Shown: positions 26,431-34,087 of the stretch, piece after piece
Numbering within the stretch: the first letter of the stretch is position 1
Layout of the letters: each line of letters starts with the position of its first letter
Origin: Geobacter sp. UBA698
GTDB taxonomy: Bacteria > Desulfobacterota > Desulfuromonadia > Geobacterales > Pseudopelobacteraceae
Direction of reading: 5' to 3'
DNA: 64,000 nt
Assembly: GCA_002298925.1 (NCBI GenBank)
Contig: DBMM01000106.1
Span: forward strand, 5,943 to 69,942
Made by a program: the position numbers and the translations under genes
The notes under the pieces: generated by a model
Seen by the model: only the letters and a program-made list of their open reading frames with translations
The model's database searches: none
Told to the model about the DNA's origin: nothing

Positions 26431-27033
26431 TCATTCCTTCAGCAGCAGGCGGCAAAAATCCTCTTCCGTATCGACATCAAAGTGGATTGACGGGTCAGCA
26501 ACCGTTACCTGGAGTGTTTTATCTGCATATTCCTCAAAAATGGTCCGGGCGCCACAATCTCCAGTGAGTGCCTCGATACGGTCAAAGGTTTCCCGGCTGA
26601 AAAGCACCGGGTTTCCGCGCTTGTGCTCAAAGATGGGAATTACGATGGGACTGGCTGGGGATATCTGGTAAGCAGCGAGAATACTGTTGATAGTCTCCGG
26701 AGTGATCAGCGGCTGGTCTCCCAGCAAAAAGAGGACTGCATCGGTTTCCTCTGTGACAACATGCAAACCGGCCTTGAGCGAAGAACTTTGGCCGTTGCCG
26801 TAACAGGGATTAATAACTACGCTTACGTTCCTCCGCTTCAGCAGAGGCTCCACTATGCCGGCCTGATGGCCAAGCACCACGATTACACGCTCAAGGGAGG
26901 AAGCCAGTGCACTGTCAACCACGCATTCCAGGACGGTCTGCCCCCGGAAGGGGAGCAGCTGCTTGGTCCTCCCCATGCGGCGCCCTTCGCCGGCCGCCAG
27001 GACAATGCCGGTTACCTTTGGCGGGCGGTTCAC
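26431..27033 (-). CDS. mocA: molybdenum cofactor cytidylyltransferase MocA-like
   Basis: This 200-residue nucleotidyltransferase has the MobA/MocA-type signature LAAGEGRRMGRTKQLLPF near the N terminus and LGDQPLITPETI mid-protein. MocA enzymes attach CMP to molybdopterin, giving the MCD form used by xanthine-oxidase-family hydroxylases, and one is encoded in this operon. The start is taken as the GTG at 27033, which forms a GTGA overlap with the yqeC stop; an ATG 12 codons upstream lies inside yqeC. It is the last gene of the molybdenum hydroxylase/maturation run. Confidence 0.85.
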   Translation of the reverse strand: MNRPPKVTGIVLAAGEGRRMGRTKQLLPFRGQTVLECVVDSALASSLERVIVVLGHQAGIVEPLLKRRNVSVVINPCYGNGQSSSLKAGLHVVTEETDAVLFLLGDQPLITPETINSILAAYQISPASPIVIPIFEHKRGNPVLFSRETFDRIEALTGDCGARTIFEEYADKTLQVTVADPSIHFDVDTEEDFCRLLLKE

Positions 27034-27833
27034 GTCCACACCGCCAGCGAATGAACAGCGTGAATACATATTCCGTCCAGAGCCTGGCCGACGATCAAGA
27101 CCTCGGCTAGTGGGTGTTCTATCCGCCGAAGCTGTTCGGCGACCCGCGCACCGTAATCACGCCGCTCAGGCGAATCGGCCTTGTTGAGAAAGATGAGGCG
27201 GCGAGCCTGCGATGGAGCACCTTTGAAGGATCCCAGGGGATGGGCGATGAGACGGGCCAGGGCCGATTCGGTGATGACTTCTCCCAGAGCCAGTCCCATC
27301 AGCTTCACGGCAAGTTCGGAGCGGAAAACCAGTTCCTCGGTCAGCGGTTTGCCAAGAACTTCCAAACCAGCTACGGAGACAAGAACGGTGGTGTTTGAAG
27401 GAACAACCGGTTCATGCCCGGCGGGCGCCTTGAGCGGTCGCCGGGCCGCACCATCGGCCTCGACGAGAATCCAGTCGAACAACCCTGATTCCTGAAAAAT
27501 GCGGATAGACTCCGGAGCGAAACCCTGGAGCTTGCCGGAATCAACCAAGTATACTGCGGCGGCGGTAATGTGATTGGATTTATGCAGACGTGATGGTGTC
27601 TGACTCAGGATTGCTTCCGGATCAACATTGATGAGGACTATTTGAGACTGGTCAGGGGTGGGGACAAATAGCTTTGTAGTTGTTGTGGTCAGCACCCGCT
27701 TACCGGCGCGGGAGAGCTGATGGGCCAGGTGGAACATGAGACTGGTCTTCCCGCCCCCGCCTACAAAACTTACCACCCCACTGGGGGCACTGCAGACGAT
27801 GGATTCGATTGATTGCAAGGATTTCACAACCAT
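27030..27833 (-). CDS. yqeC: YqeC-like accessory protein for molybdenum hydroxylase
   Basis: This 267-residue protein has a P-loop near the N terminus (SFVGGGGKTSLMFHLA) and the YqeC-type segments TTTTTKLFVP and WILVEADGAARRPLKAP. YqeC genes accompany selenium-dependent molybdenum hydroxylases in many anaerobes; the biochemical role is unresolved. The ATG at 27833 starts one base after the yqeB stop, and the gene overlaps mocA by four bases, so translation is tightly coupled. A longer frame begins 37 codons upstream inside yqeB and is less likely. Confidence 0.85.
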   Translation of the reverse strand: MVVKSLQSIESIVCSAPSGVVSFVGGGGKTSLMFHLAHQLSRAGKRVLTTTTTKLFVPTPDQSQIVLINVDPEAILSQTPSRLHKSNHITAAAVYLVDSGKLQGFAPESIRIFQESGLFDWILVEADGAARRPLKAPAGHEPVVPSNTTVLVSVAGLEVLGKPLTEELVFRSELAVKLMGLALGEVITESALARLIAHPLGSFKGAPSQARRLIFLNKADSPERRDYGARVAEQLRRIEHPLAEVLIVGQALDGICIHAVHSLAVWT

Positions 27834-27834
27834 C

Positions 27835-28641
27835 TCACCGGTTGTAGGCAGACAGTATCGCTTCCAGTACCGCCCCGCCCAGTGCCCGGGCCTTCTCCGA
27901 GATTGTGCAGCACAACCCAGCCTCCCCGCGCGGATCGACATCACCGATCTTGAGCCCTGTTTTGACAGAGGAACCAGGCCTGATCAGTCCACGCAGGACA
28001 CCGTCGATTTGCGCGACCACCTCGGCCGTACCAACCCGACCGACCACCTCGCCCCTGCAGACCAGATCACCGATCTTCCGTTGGGTAGTGAAGACACCTT
28101 CCGCCGGAGCGCGCAGAACCCGTTCCCTGCTGAAGCCGGCAATATCGCCGGGAATGCCGGTGTTTGGCGCCGCCATGCCGCAGGTGATCAACCGTCCCAG
28201 ATCGTGACCGCGGTTGGTCTCGACTACGACATGGCAGTCCTGTCCGGCCGAGAAGCCGGGCCCCAGGGCGACCACCAGCGGGGCGTCCGTGATGGAGGTG
28301 CCCAGGTTGCGCTTGGCCAGGGTAGCATCGATAAATACATCCGGCCTGCAGCGGGCGAGACTCTCTCCCCGTGGATCGACCATGACAGCGATCTTTCCAG
28401 CCGACCAGACAGCATCACGTTCGGCTTCGTCAGCAACCCTGACCGCCTCGATCCCTTCCACGGCCATGCTCTTTTCATGAACAGCTTCGCAGAAAGAGAC
28501 CTGGCGTCTGACGGCCAGGGGGGCCGGGGTTTCCAGCATGAGGATACGTTTGAAGTTGGCCCGATGGAGCCGGCAGGCGATACCGGTGGCCTGCTCGCCG
28601 GCTCCCTTGATAATTATATCCAGCTCGTCCAGTGTCTTCAT
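27835..28641 (-). CDS. yqeB: YqeB-like (EF2563 family) accessory protein
   Basis: This 268-residue protein opens with a nucleotide-binding segment, IIIKGAGEQATGIACRLHRA, and continues with FIDATLAKRN and VVALGPGFSAG..DCHVVVETNRGH. All of these are characteristic of the EF2563/YqeB family found with selenium-dependent molybdenum hydroxylases. The ATG at 28641 follows the xdhC stop by seven bases; the open frame upstream lies inside xdhC. The C-terminal half contains a biotinyl-like segment (EGVFTTQRKIGDLVCRGEVVG), typical of the family. Together with yqeC it hints that the linked hydroxylase may carry labile selenium. Confidence 0.85.
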   Translation of the reverse strand: MKTLDELDIIIKGAGEQATGIACRLHRANFKRILMLETPAPLAVRRQVSFCEAVHEKSMAVEGIEAVRVADEAERDAVWSAGKIAVMVDPRGESLARCRPDVFIDATLAKRNLGTSITDAPLVVALGPGFSAGQDCHVVVETNRGHDLGRLITCGMAAPNTGIPGDIAGFSRERVLRAPAEGVFTTQRKIGDLVCRGEVVGRVGTAEVVAQIDGVLRGLIRPGSSVKTGLKIGDVDPRGEAGLCCTISEKARALGGAVLEAILSAYNR

Positions 28642-28648
28642 CCGCAAC

Positions 28649-29410
28649 TCACTCACGGCCGTAGTAGGTGGCGAGCAGCTGGCTGGCGATGCTGATGGCG
28701 ATTTCCTGCGGGGAGTTGCCGCCGTTATTATGGCCGACCGGGCAGCGCACCTTTGACAGGTCCAGACCTTTGCCATCCAGGTTCTTCTGCACTCCGGCCC
28801 ATTTGGACTTGCTGCCGATCATACCGACAAATCGCGCCGGATTGGGCAAGACCTCTTCCAGCACCTGCTGATCAACTGTCCCATTGTAGGTCAGGATGGT
28901 AACGAAGGTCCGCTTGTCGCACCAGTTGGCTTTCTGAATGAAGTCGCTCCAGCGGCACTGGTGGCGGATCACGCTAGCGGGGATGGCGGTGGCGTTGATC
29001 CACTCATCGCGTTCATCGACCAGATGGATGCGGAAGGGGGTCCCTTCCAGAACATGGCACAGTGCCTGGCCGATATGCCCGGCGCCGAACAGGTACAGAC
29101 AGGGGTTGTTATTGATCACTTCCATGTACAGCTCCATGGTTCCACCGCAGGCCGGAAATTCTCCCCTCGCCTGCAGCGGTATTGTTGAGGTAATCCCTTG
29201 CAGCTCTTCAAAGCACTTGCGGGCATCCTCCAGGGCGTAATACTCCGGCACCCCTCCGCCGACCGTGCCGAAAAAAGTCCCGTCCGGCAGGACGATCATC
29301 TTGGCCCCGTGCTTGCGCGGAGTCGAGCCGGAACTCTTGATGACCGTTACCAGTACCGCCAGCTGATTCTGTCGCCGCAGTTCATCGAGTTTGCCTATCC
29401 AGTCCCACAT
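28649..29410 (-). CDS. xdhC: XdhC-family molybdenum cofactor sulfuration/insertion factor
   Basis: This 253-residue XdhC/CoxI protein helps load sulfurated molybdenum cofactor into xanthine-oxidase-type enzymes. The N-terminal domain has SSGSTPRKHGAKM, GTVGGGVPE and PACGGTMELYME. The C-terminal Rossmann domain has LFGAGHIGQAL and FVGMIGSKSK. The ATG has AAGGAG upstream, though with a longish spacing. A rho-independent terminator-like hairpin lies immediately upstream (29434-29470), between this gene and the hydroxylase large subunit, so maturation genes may be expressed at a lower level than the structural genes. Confidence 0.9.
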   Translation of the reverse strand: MWDWIGKLDELRRQNQLAVLVTVIKSSGSTPRKHGAKMIVLPDGTFFGTVGGGVPEYYALEDARKCFEELQGITSTIPLQARGEFPACGGTMELYMEVINNNPCLYLFGAGHIGQALCHVLEGTPFRIHLVDERDEWINATAIPASVIRHQCRWSDFIQKANWCDKRTFVTILTYNGTVDQQVLEEVLPNPARFVGMIGSKSKWAGVQKNLDGKGLDLSKVRCPVGHNNGGNSPQEIAISIASQLLATYYGRE

Positions 29411-29433
29411 GGTCTCTTCACTCCTTGCATATG

Positions 29434-29470
29434 AAAAAAAGCCCCGCCCCTCCTCACGGGTGCGGGGCTC
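29434..29470 (-). terminator. rho-independent terminator between hydroxylase and xdhC
   Basis: On the minus strand the stem AGCCCCGC pairs with GCGGGGCT and is followed by a run of seven T. It lies 28 bases after the large-subunit stop and just before the xdhC ribosome site. It would end or attenuate the structural-gene transcript. Confidence 0.8.
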
Positions 29471-29497
29471 TGATTATCAAACCCTGGCTTTGGATTA

Positions 29498-31804
29498 TCA
29501 AGCCTTTTCTGCTGCTTCCCGTTCGCGCTTTTCCTTGAGGGCCCGCCATACTTTTTCATAGGTGAGCGGCAGGCTGTTAACCCGCACGCCCATGGCGTCG
29601 AAGATGGCATTGGAAAACATCCCCAGGGTCGGATTGGTGGCCCCTTCGCCGATCTCCTTTACCCCCCAGGGGCCACTGGGTTCATAGCTGTCAACCACCT
29701 CCGACTGGATCGGCGGCATATCCATGGCGGTCAGCACGCGATAGTTGGCCAGTTCGGCATTCTTGATCCTGCCCTTGTCGTCAAAGAGCACTTCCTCCCA
29801 GACCGACTCCCCCATCCCCATGTACAGGGCGCCATGCACCTGGCCATGCAGAAGGCGCGGGTTGATCACCTTGCCGCAGTCATGGACGTCCCAGATCCCA
29901 ACCACCGTGATTTCGCCGGTTTCCTTGTCGATGGACACCTCGCCCACCTGGGCACCGAAGCTGTAAGCGGGAGAGGTTCCCACCGCCGCTCCCTTGAATG
30001 AGCCCCCCAGTTTTGGCGGGGTATAGGCCCCTTTGCCGAGCAGCGGTCCCTTGAGCACGAAGTGCTTGCGCGCCACCTCCTGGAAGGTGAGTGACTTCCC
30101 TTCCCGTGATTTGGAAAATACTATCCCGTCTTCACAATCAAGATCATCAACCGGCAGATTCAGCATGCTTGATGCCATGTCGAGAACCTGCTTCCTGACT
30201 TCCTCACCGGCCTGTTTGACGGCGGCACCGGACATGTAGGTCTGGCGGCTGGCATAGGCCCCGAAGTCGAGGGGAGTGATCTCGGTGTCGGCGGCAACGA
30301 TCTTCATCTGCTCGTAGCGGTAACCCATGGCTTCGGCAGCCATCTGGCAGAGCACCGTATCCGAGCCCTGCCCCAGATCAACCGACCCGGTATAAAGGGT
30401 GGCGGCGGTGCCATCTTCGTGCACCTTGATAAAGGCAGCCGCGTGGGGGAGATCCGTCCGGTAGATGGGATAACCGGCCCCGGTGACGAAACTGCCGGTG
30501 GCCACCCCGATCCCCCGGCCGTGGGGCAGATTTTTCTTCTTCTCATCCCAGTCCGAGATTACCCGCGCTCGCTCCAGACACTCGCGCATCTTGCAGGAGT
30601 TTACCTTGAAATCGTTGGGAGTAACCGTGTCGGGCCGCCGGGCATTGATAATGCGGATATCCATCGGATCGATCCCCAGGTCGGCGGCCACGTTGTCCAG
30701 ATGGCTCTCAAAGGCGTACTTGGGTTGCGGGGCGCCATGGCCGCGCTGGGCACCACAGGCCGGCAGGTTGGTATAAACCCGGAACATGTCGAACTGGTAG
30801 TTGTCAAACTCGTAGGTCATCGGCAAGAGCGCCCCGGCGTAATAAGCGCTGGCGATCCCCAGACTGGTGTAAGCGCCGCCGTCCATGATGAAGTTGGCCT
30901 TGACTGCCAGGATTTTACCATCCTTGTCGACCCCGGTAGTTATCTCCATGTGCTGGGCATGGCGACCCCGGTTGTGGGCAAACATCTCGGCACGATCATA
31001 GAACGTACGAACAGGCCGGCCGGTCAGTTTGGCCAGCACCGCACCGGCAAACTCGAGCCCGGTCGGCTCCAGCTTGCCGCCGAAGCCGCCCCCCAGGTAC
31101 GGCTTGATGATGCGCACATCCCCCATGGGCATGCCGAATTCCCGGGCAATGTAGTGCTGGAAGTAGTGGGGTGACTGGGTGCTGGAGTAGATGGTGAGCT
31201 TTTCCCCCTCCCACATGGAGATGGCCGAGTGGGGCTCGATGGGCGACTGGTAGGTCCGCTGGCCGACAAACGTGTCGCTGCGCACATGGTGGGCTTCGGC
31301 CAGCGCCTTTTCCACATCACCGAATTCCTGGTGGATTTCGGTATTGATGTTGCGCTCGTACTCTTCATGAACCAGGGGCTGACCCTCGTCCATGGCGTGC
31401 AGAAAATCGAGCACGGCCGGCAGTTCCTCAAACTCGACCTTGATGAGCTTAAGGGCCTTGTAGCAGGTATCCTCATCAAGGCAGGCCACCGCGGCCACCT
31501 TGTCTCCCACGAAGCGCACCTTGTCGCTGCAGAAGATGTTCTCGTCCCAGCGGGCCGGACTGAGGCCGTACTTCAGGGTCGGCACATCCTTATGGGTGAT
31601 GACGGCCTTGACCCCCGGCAGCTTTTCAGCCTCGGAGGTGTCAATGGAAATGATCCGGGCGTGGGCATGGGGACTGGTCAGGATCTTGCCGAAGAGCATG
31701 TTGGGAAACTTCAGGTCTCCGGTGTACTTGGCTGCCCCGGTGACCTTCTCGGGGCCGTCAATGCGCGGAACGCTTCGGCCGATAACGTTATAGTTGGCGC
31801 TCAT
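29498..31804 (-). CDS. xanthine dehydrogenase family molybdopterin-binding large subunit
   Basis: This catalytic subunit (768 residues) of a molybdenum hydroxylase would hydroxylate a heterocycle or aromatic-type substrate with water. It starts with RSVPRIDGPEKVTGAAKYTGD, contains the molybdopterin segments PYLGGGFGGKLEPTG and QRGHGAPQPKYAFESHLD, and has the catalytic Glu in WGVKEIGEGATNP near the C terminus. It follows the small [2Fe-2S] and FAD subunits and precedes the maturation genes. 4-Hydroxybenzoyl-CoA reductase is a related enzyme and would suit the aromatic context. The FAD subunit here, however, lacks the extra cysteine loop typical of that enzyme, so the substrate stays open. Confidence 0.9.
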   Translation of the reverse strand: MSANYNVIGRSVPRIDGPEKVTGAAKYTGDLKFPNMLFGKILTSPHAHARIISIDTSEAEKLPGVKAVITHKDVPTLKYGLSPARWDENIFCSDKVRFVGDKVAAVACLDEDTCYKALKLIKVEFEELPAVLDFLHAMDEGQPLVHEEYERNINTEIHQEFGDVEKALAEAHHVRSDTFVGQRTYQSPIEPHSAISMWEGEKLTIYSSTQSPHYFQHYIAREFGMPMGDVRIIKPYLGGGFGGKLEPTGLEFAGAVLAKLTGRPVRTFYDRAEMFAHNRGRHAQHMEITTGVDKDGKILAVKANFIMDGGAYTSLGIASAYYAGALLPMTYEFDNYQFDMFRVYTNLPACGAQRGHGAPQPKYAFESHLDNVAADLGIDPMDIRIINARRPDTVTPNDFKVNSCKMRECLERARVISDWDEKKKNLPHGRGIGVATGSFVTGAGYPIYRTDLPHAAAFIKVHEDGTAATLYTGSVDLGQGSDTVLCQMAAEAMGYRYEQMKIVAADTEITPLDFGAYASRQTYMSGAAVKQAGEEVRKQVLDMASSMLNLPVDDLDCEDGIVFSKSREGKSLTFQEVARKHFVLKGPLLGKGAYTPPKLGGSFKGAAVGTSPAYSFGAQVGEVSIDKETGEITVVGIWDVHDCGKVINPRLLHGQVHGALYMGMGESVWEEVLFDDKGRIKNAELANYRVLTAMDMPPIQSEVVDSYEPSGPWGVKEIGEGATNPTLGMFSNAIFDAMGVRVNSLPLTYEKVWRALKEKREREAAEKA

Positions 31805-31816
31805 CTTCGATTCTCC

Positions 31817-32332
31817 TTAATGATCGTCGGGGGTCACACGACCCTGGGAGGCAGCCAGAACGGCCTCGACAATATGGACGTACCCCGTGCAACGGCACAG
31901 GTTGCCGGCAATGGCCTCGCGCACTTCAGGTTCGGTGGGATGCGGGTTGCGGGTCAGCAGAGCCTTGGCAGATAGGACCATGCCGGGAGTGCAATAACCG
32001 CACTGCACGGCGGCATGATTGATCATCGACTCCTGGATCGCGTCAAGCGCGCCGTTGGCGGAAACCCCCTCGATGGTGGTAATCTCACGCCCGTCGGCCT
32101 CCACGGCCAGCACCAGACAGGAGTCCACCGGCTTTCCGTCCAGAAGCACGGTACACGAACCGCAGTCGCCCAGCTCGCACCCCTTCTTGGTACCGGTAAG
32201 ATCGAGTTGGTCACGCAGGACATTCGTCAGGATGGCGTTCCCCTTGACCAGAATAGTATGCGCATCGCCATTTACATTGAGGGTGATCAGGTAGCGTTTC
32301 ACCCCATCCTTATCAGTCAATACTTGAGACAT
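31817..32332 (-). CDS. [2Fe-2S] small subunit of molybdenum hydroxylase
   Basis: This 171-residue electron-transfer subunit carries two [2Fe-2S] clusters. The plant-ferredoxin-type set is in CELGDCGSCTVLLDG plus the Cys of VDSC, and the second set is in QCGYCTPGMVLS and NLCRCTGY. The ATG at 32332 has GGAGGATGG upstream; a frame extension of 10 codons would overlap the preceding gene. It lies between the FAD subunit (14 bases upstream) and the molybdenum subunit (12 bases downstream), the usual order in one class of these enzymes. Confidence 0.93.
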   Translation of the reverse strand: MSQVLTDKDGVKRYLITLNVNGDAHTILVKGNAILTNVLRDQLDLTGTKKGCELGDCGSCTVLLDGKPVDSCLVLAVEADGREITTIEGVSANGALDAIQESMINHAAVQCGYCTPGMVLSAKALLTRNPHPTEPEVREAIAGNLCRCTGYVHIVEAVLAASQGRVTPDDH

Positions 32333-32345
32333 GTTCCCATCCTCC

Positions 32346-33215
32346 TCACACGTGGCCTTCATCGATCGCTTTACGCAGAGCCCGCTTGGTCAGCACCTCC
32401 GCCAGATTTTTCCGATATTCGGCCGAACCGCGGATACTGTCACGGGGTCGGCTCGCCGCGGCAGCCAGGGTTCCAGCCTCGGCCAGGGCCTCATCGCTGA
32501 TTGTCCGGCCGCGGAGAAAATCCTCCGCTGCGGTGGCCCGCATCACGGTTGGTGCCGCTGATGCAAGGACAATGCGGGCATCGCGCAGTTTGTCACCCTC
32601 AACACAGACCGAAACGGCCACTCCGGTTACAGCCAGGGCGCCCGAACGGCGCAGGCCGAACTTGATATAGGTGCTGCCGGTGGTTTCCTGATCAGGGATG
32701 GTTATCTCCGTAAGCAGTTCGCCCGGAGCGATTACGGTTTCCGCCGCTCCGCAAAAGAAATCTTCCAGGGCCATGCTCCGTTCCCCACTGGCCGAAACCA
32801 GGCGGATGGTAGCCTGCAGGGCAATCAGGATCGGCGGGAGATCCGCGGAGGGGACGCCATTGACGATGTTCCCCCCCACGGTCCCCAAATTGCAGATCTG
32901 GGTAGACGCCATGGTATGGGCAGCCATGGGAAGTGAAAGGTAGCGTTCCTGGAGCAGCGGCGAATTGTAGATGGCGGCATGATTGGTAAGAGCACCAATG
33001 ACGATACCGCGACCGGCCTCGTGGCGGATTTCCCGGATCTCGTCCAGGTTTTTTAAAGAAACGAGGTGTTCGGGGGCCAGTTTGCCCACCTTCATCTTGT
33101 GGAGGATATCCGTTCCTCCGGCAAGAACCGTGGCCTTCTCCCCCAGCTCGGCCAAGAGAGCACAGGCCTCTGACAGAGTCCGGGGAGTGTGATACTCGAA
33201 ATCGGGCATGTACAT
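32346..33215 (-). CDS. FAD-binding subunit of molybdenum hydroxylase
   Basis: This 289-residue FAD subunit shows the family motifs VLAGGTDILHKMK (about residues 30-42), ICNLGTVGGNIVNGVPSADLPP (a split of the second FAD-binding block) and the C-terminal CO-dehydrogenase-flavoprotein domain. AAGGAGATG precedes the ATG. There is no four-cysteine insertion of the sort found in the 4-hydroxybenzoyl-CoA reductase beta subunit. It is the first gene of the hydroxylase operon; a TAGCATACAATG sequence in its leader resembles the operator at marR. Confidence 0.9.
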   Translation of the reverse strand: MYMPDFEYHTPRTLSEACALLAELGEKATVLAGGTDILHKMKVGKLAPEHLVSLKNLDEIREIRHEAGRGIVIGALTNHAAIYNSPLLQERYLSLPMAAHTMASTQICNLGTVGGNIVNGVPSADLPPILIALQATIRLVSASGERSMALEDFFCGAAETVIAPGELLTEITIPDQETTGSTYIKFGLRRSGALAVTGVAVSVCVEGDKLRDARIVLASAAPTVMRATAAEDFLRGRTISDEALAEAGTLAAAASRPRDSIRGSAEYRKNLAEVLTKRALRKAIDEGHV

Positions 33216-33271
33216 GTCTCATCTCCTTCGGTGTTGATAATAAAAGGCGCTCCCAGTTACCGGCAAATATC

Positions 33272-33281
33272 TAGCATACAA
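33272..33281. promoter_or_regulatory. candidate MarR operator at hydroxylase promoter
   Basis: TAGCATACAA shares GCATACAA with the marR palindrome and the two AOR/CMD sites. It lies about 60 bases upstream of the FAD-subunit start, in the short gap after marR. The left arm is degenerate, so binding would be weaker. Confidence 0.4.
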
Positions 33282-33308
33282 TGCATATATGTAAAAAAAC
33301 AGTACGGT

Positions 33309-33722
33309 TCAATCCTTGATGTCGCGCAGCAGACGCTTGAAAAGAAGCTTCTCCTCCAGGGAAAAACCGTTAAGAAGCTCATTGTTGGTCTGCTCGATCG
33401 CAATGGCCAGTCCGTCTATGGCCGTGCGGGCCTTCTCCGACAGATAGACCCGCGCCACGCGACCATCCAGAGGATCGGCTTCGCGACGCACCCAACCGGC
33501 CGTAACCATGCGGTCCAGAATTCCCGCCAGGGTGGCCGTATCCAGCAGGATCCGACGACCGATTTCCCCCACGGAAAGCCCATCCTCTTCCCAGAGTGAT
33601 TCCATGAACAGGCATTGCATCGGTGTCAGACCGAAGGTCTGGAGATGCCCTTTCAGGACGCTCTGGGCCCGTTGATGGGCCTTGGCAAGCAAAAAAACTA
33701 TATTGTCGCGGAATGATATCAT
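33309..33722 (-). CDS. MarR-family transcriptional regulator
   Basis: This 137-residue winged-helix protein of the MarR family has the DNA-recognition region LSVGEIGRRILLDTATLAGIL and the wing EADPLDGRVARVYLSEKA with the family Asp-Arg pair. The ATG at 33722 has AAGGTAAAG just upstream; an ATG six codons earlier lacks a ribosome site. The perfect palindrome at 33729-33750 overlaps its own ribosome site, which predicts autorepression. Related sites occur at the molybdenum hydroxylase and AOR/CMD promoters. Its ligand may be an aromatic acid or aldehyde, as for many MarR proteins in catabolic loci. Confidence 0.9.
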   Translation of the reverse strand: MISFRDNIVFLLAKAHQRAQSVLKGHLQTFGLTPMQCLFMESLWEEDGLSVGEIGRRILLDTATLAGILDRMVTAGWVRREADPLDGRVARVYLSEKARTAIDGLAIAIEQTNNELLNGFSLEEKLLFKRLLRDIKD

Positions 33723-33728
33723 CTGATC

Positions 33729-33750
33729 TTTACCTTGCATACAAGGTAAA
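33729..33750. promoter_or_regulatory. perfect palindromic operator at marR
   Basis: The nine-base arms TTTACCTTG and CAAGGTAAA are exact complements separated by CATA. The site covers the marR ribosome-binding region, so a bound repressor would block expression. Confidence 0.7.
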
Positions 33751-33899
33751 ATTGTTACTCAAGAAAGTCAATGACAAAATCACCTGTCATTCACTTTTTC
33801 CACAGGGGCAGACTCAGCTGTGCGCCACTCACCACACCATCAGGCAGACTGCCCTGACAAACGATCACGACGATAGTTCTGAAACTGTTTATATGCCCC

Positions 33900-34067
33900 C
33901 TACTCCTGGTTGCGTGCAACCTCTACCGGTTCTTCATTGGTAGCCTTCCTGAAGCCCTTGATAGCGCCGCCCAGTGCCGAACCCAACTGGGGGATCTTTG
34001 CCGGTCCAAAGAAGAGCAGCATAATGACTAAAATAATGATGAGTTCCGGCATACCGACTCCGAACAT
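33900..34067 (-). CDS. tatA: twin-arginine translocase subunit TatA/E
   Basis: A 55-codon gene encodes a TatA-type protein. It begins MFGVGMPELIIILVIMLLF, a single transmembrane helix, then FFGPAKIPQLGSALGGAIKG, the Phe-Gly hinge and amphipathic helix that define the family, and ends in a short charged tail. GAGGTG lies eight bases before the ATG. It follows phosphotransbutyrylase by 20 bases on the same strand and is probably the last gene of that operon. Two proteins in this window have Tat signals (the Rieske protein and the small protein at 55638), so it may serve them. Confidence 0.9.
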   Translation of the reverse strand: MFGVGMPELIIILVIMLLFFGPAKIPQLGSALGGAIKGFRKATNEEPVEVARNQE

Positions 34068-34087
34068 GTTTCACCTCACGATACTAT

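Noticed and set aside
29498..33215. 4-hydroxybenzoyl-CoA reductase identity for the molybdenum hydroxylase
   Set aside because: It would suit the pathway, but the FAD subunit lacks the extra four-cysteine loop of that enzyme, and yqeB/yqeC point to another class; the substrate is left open.
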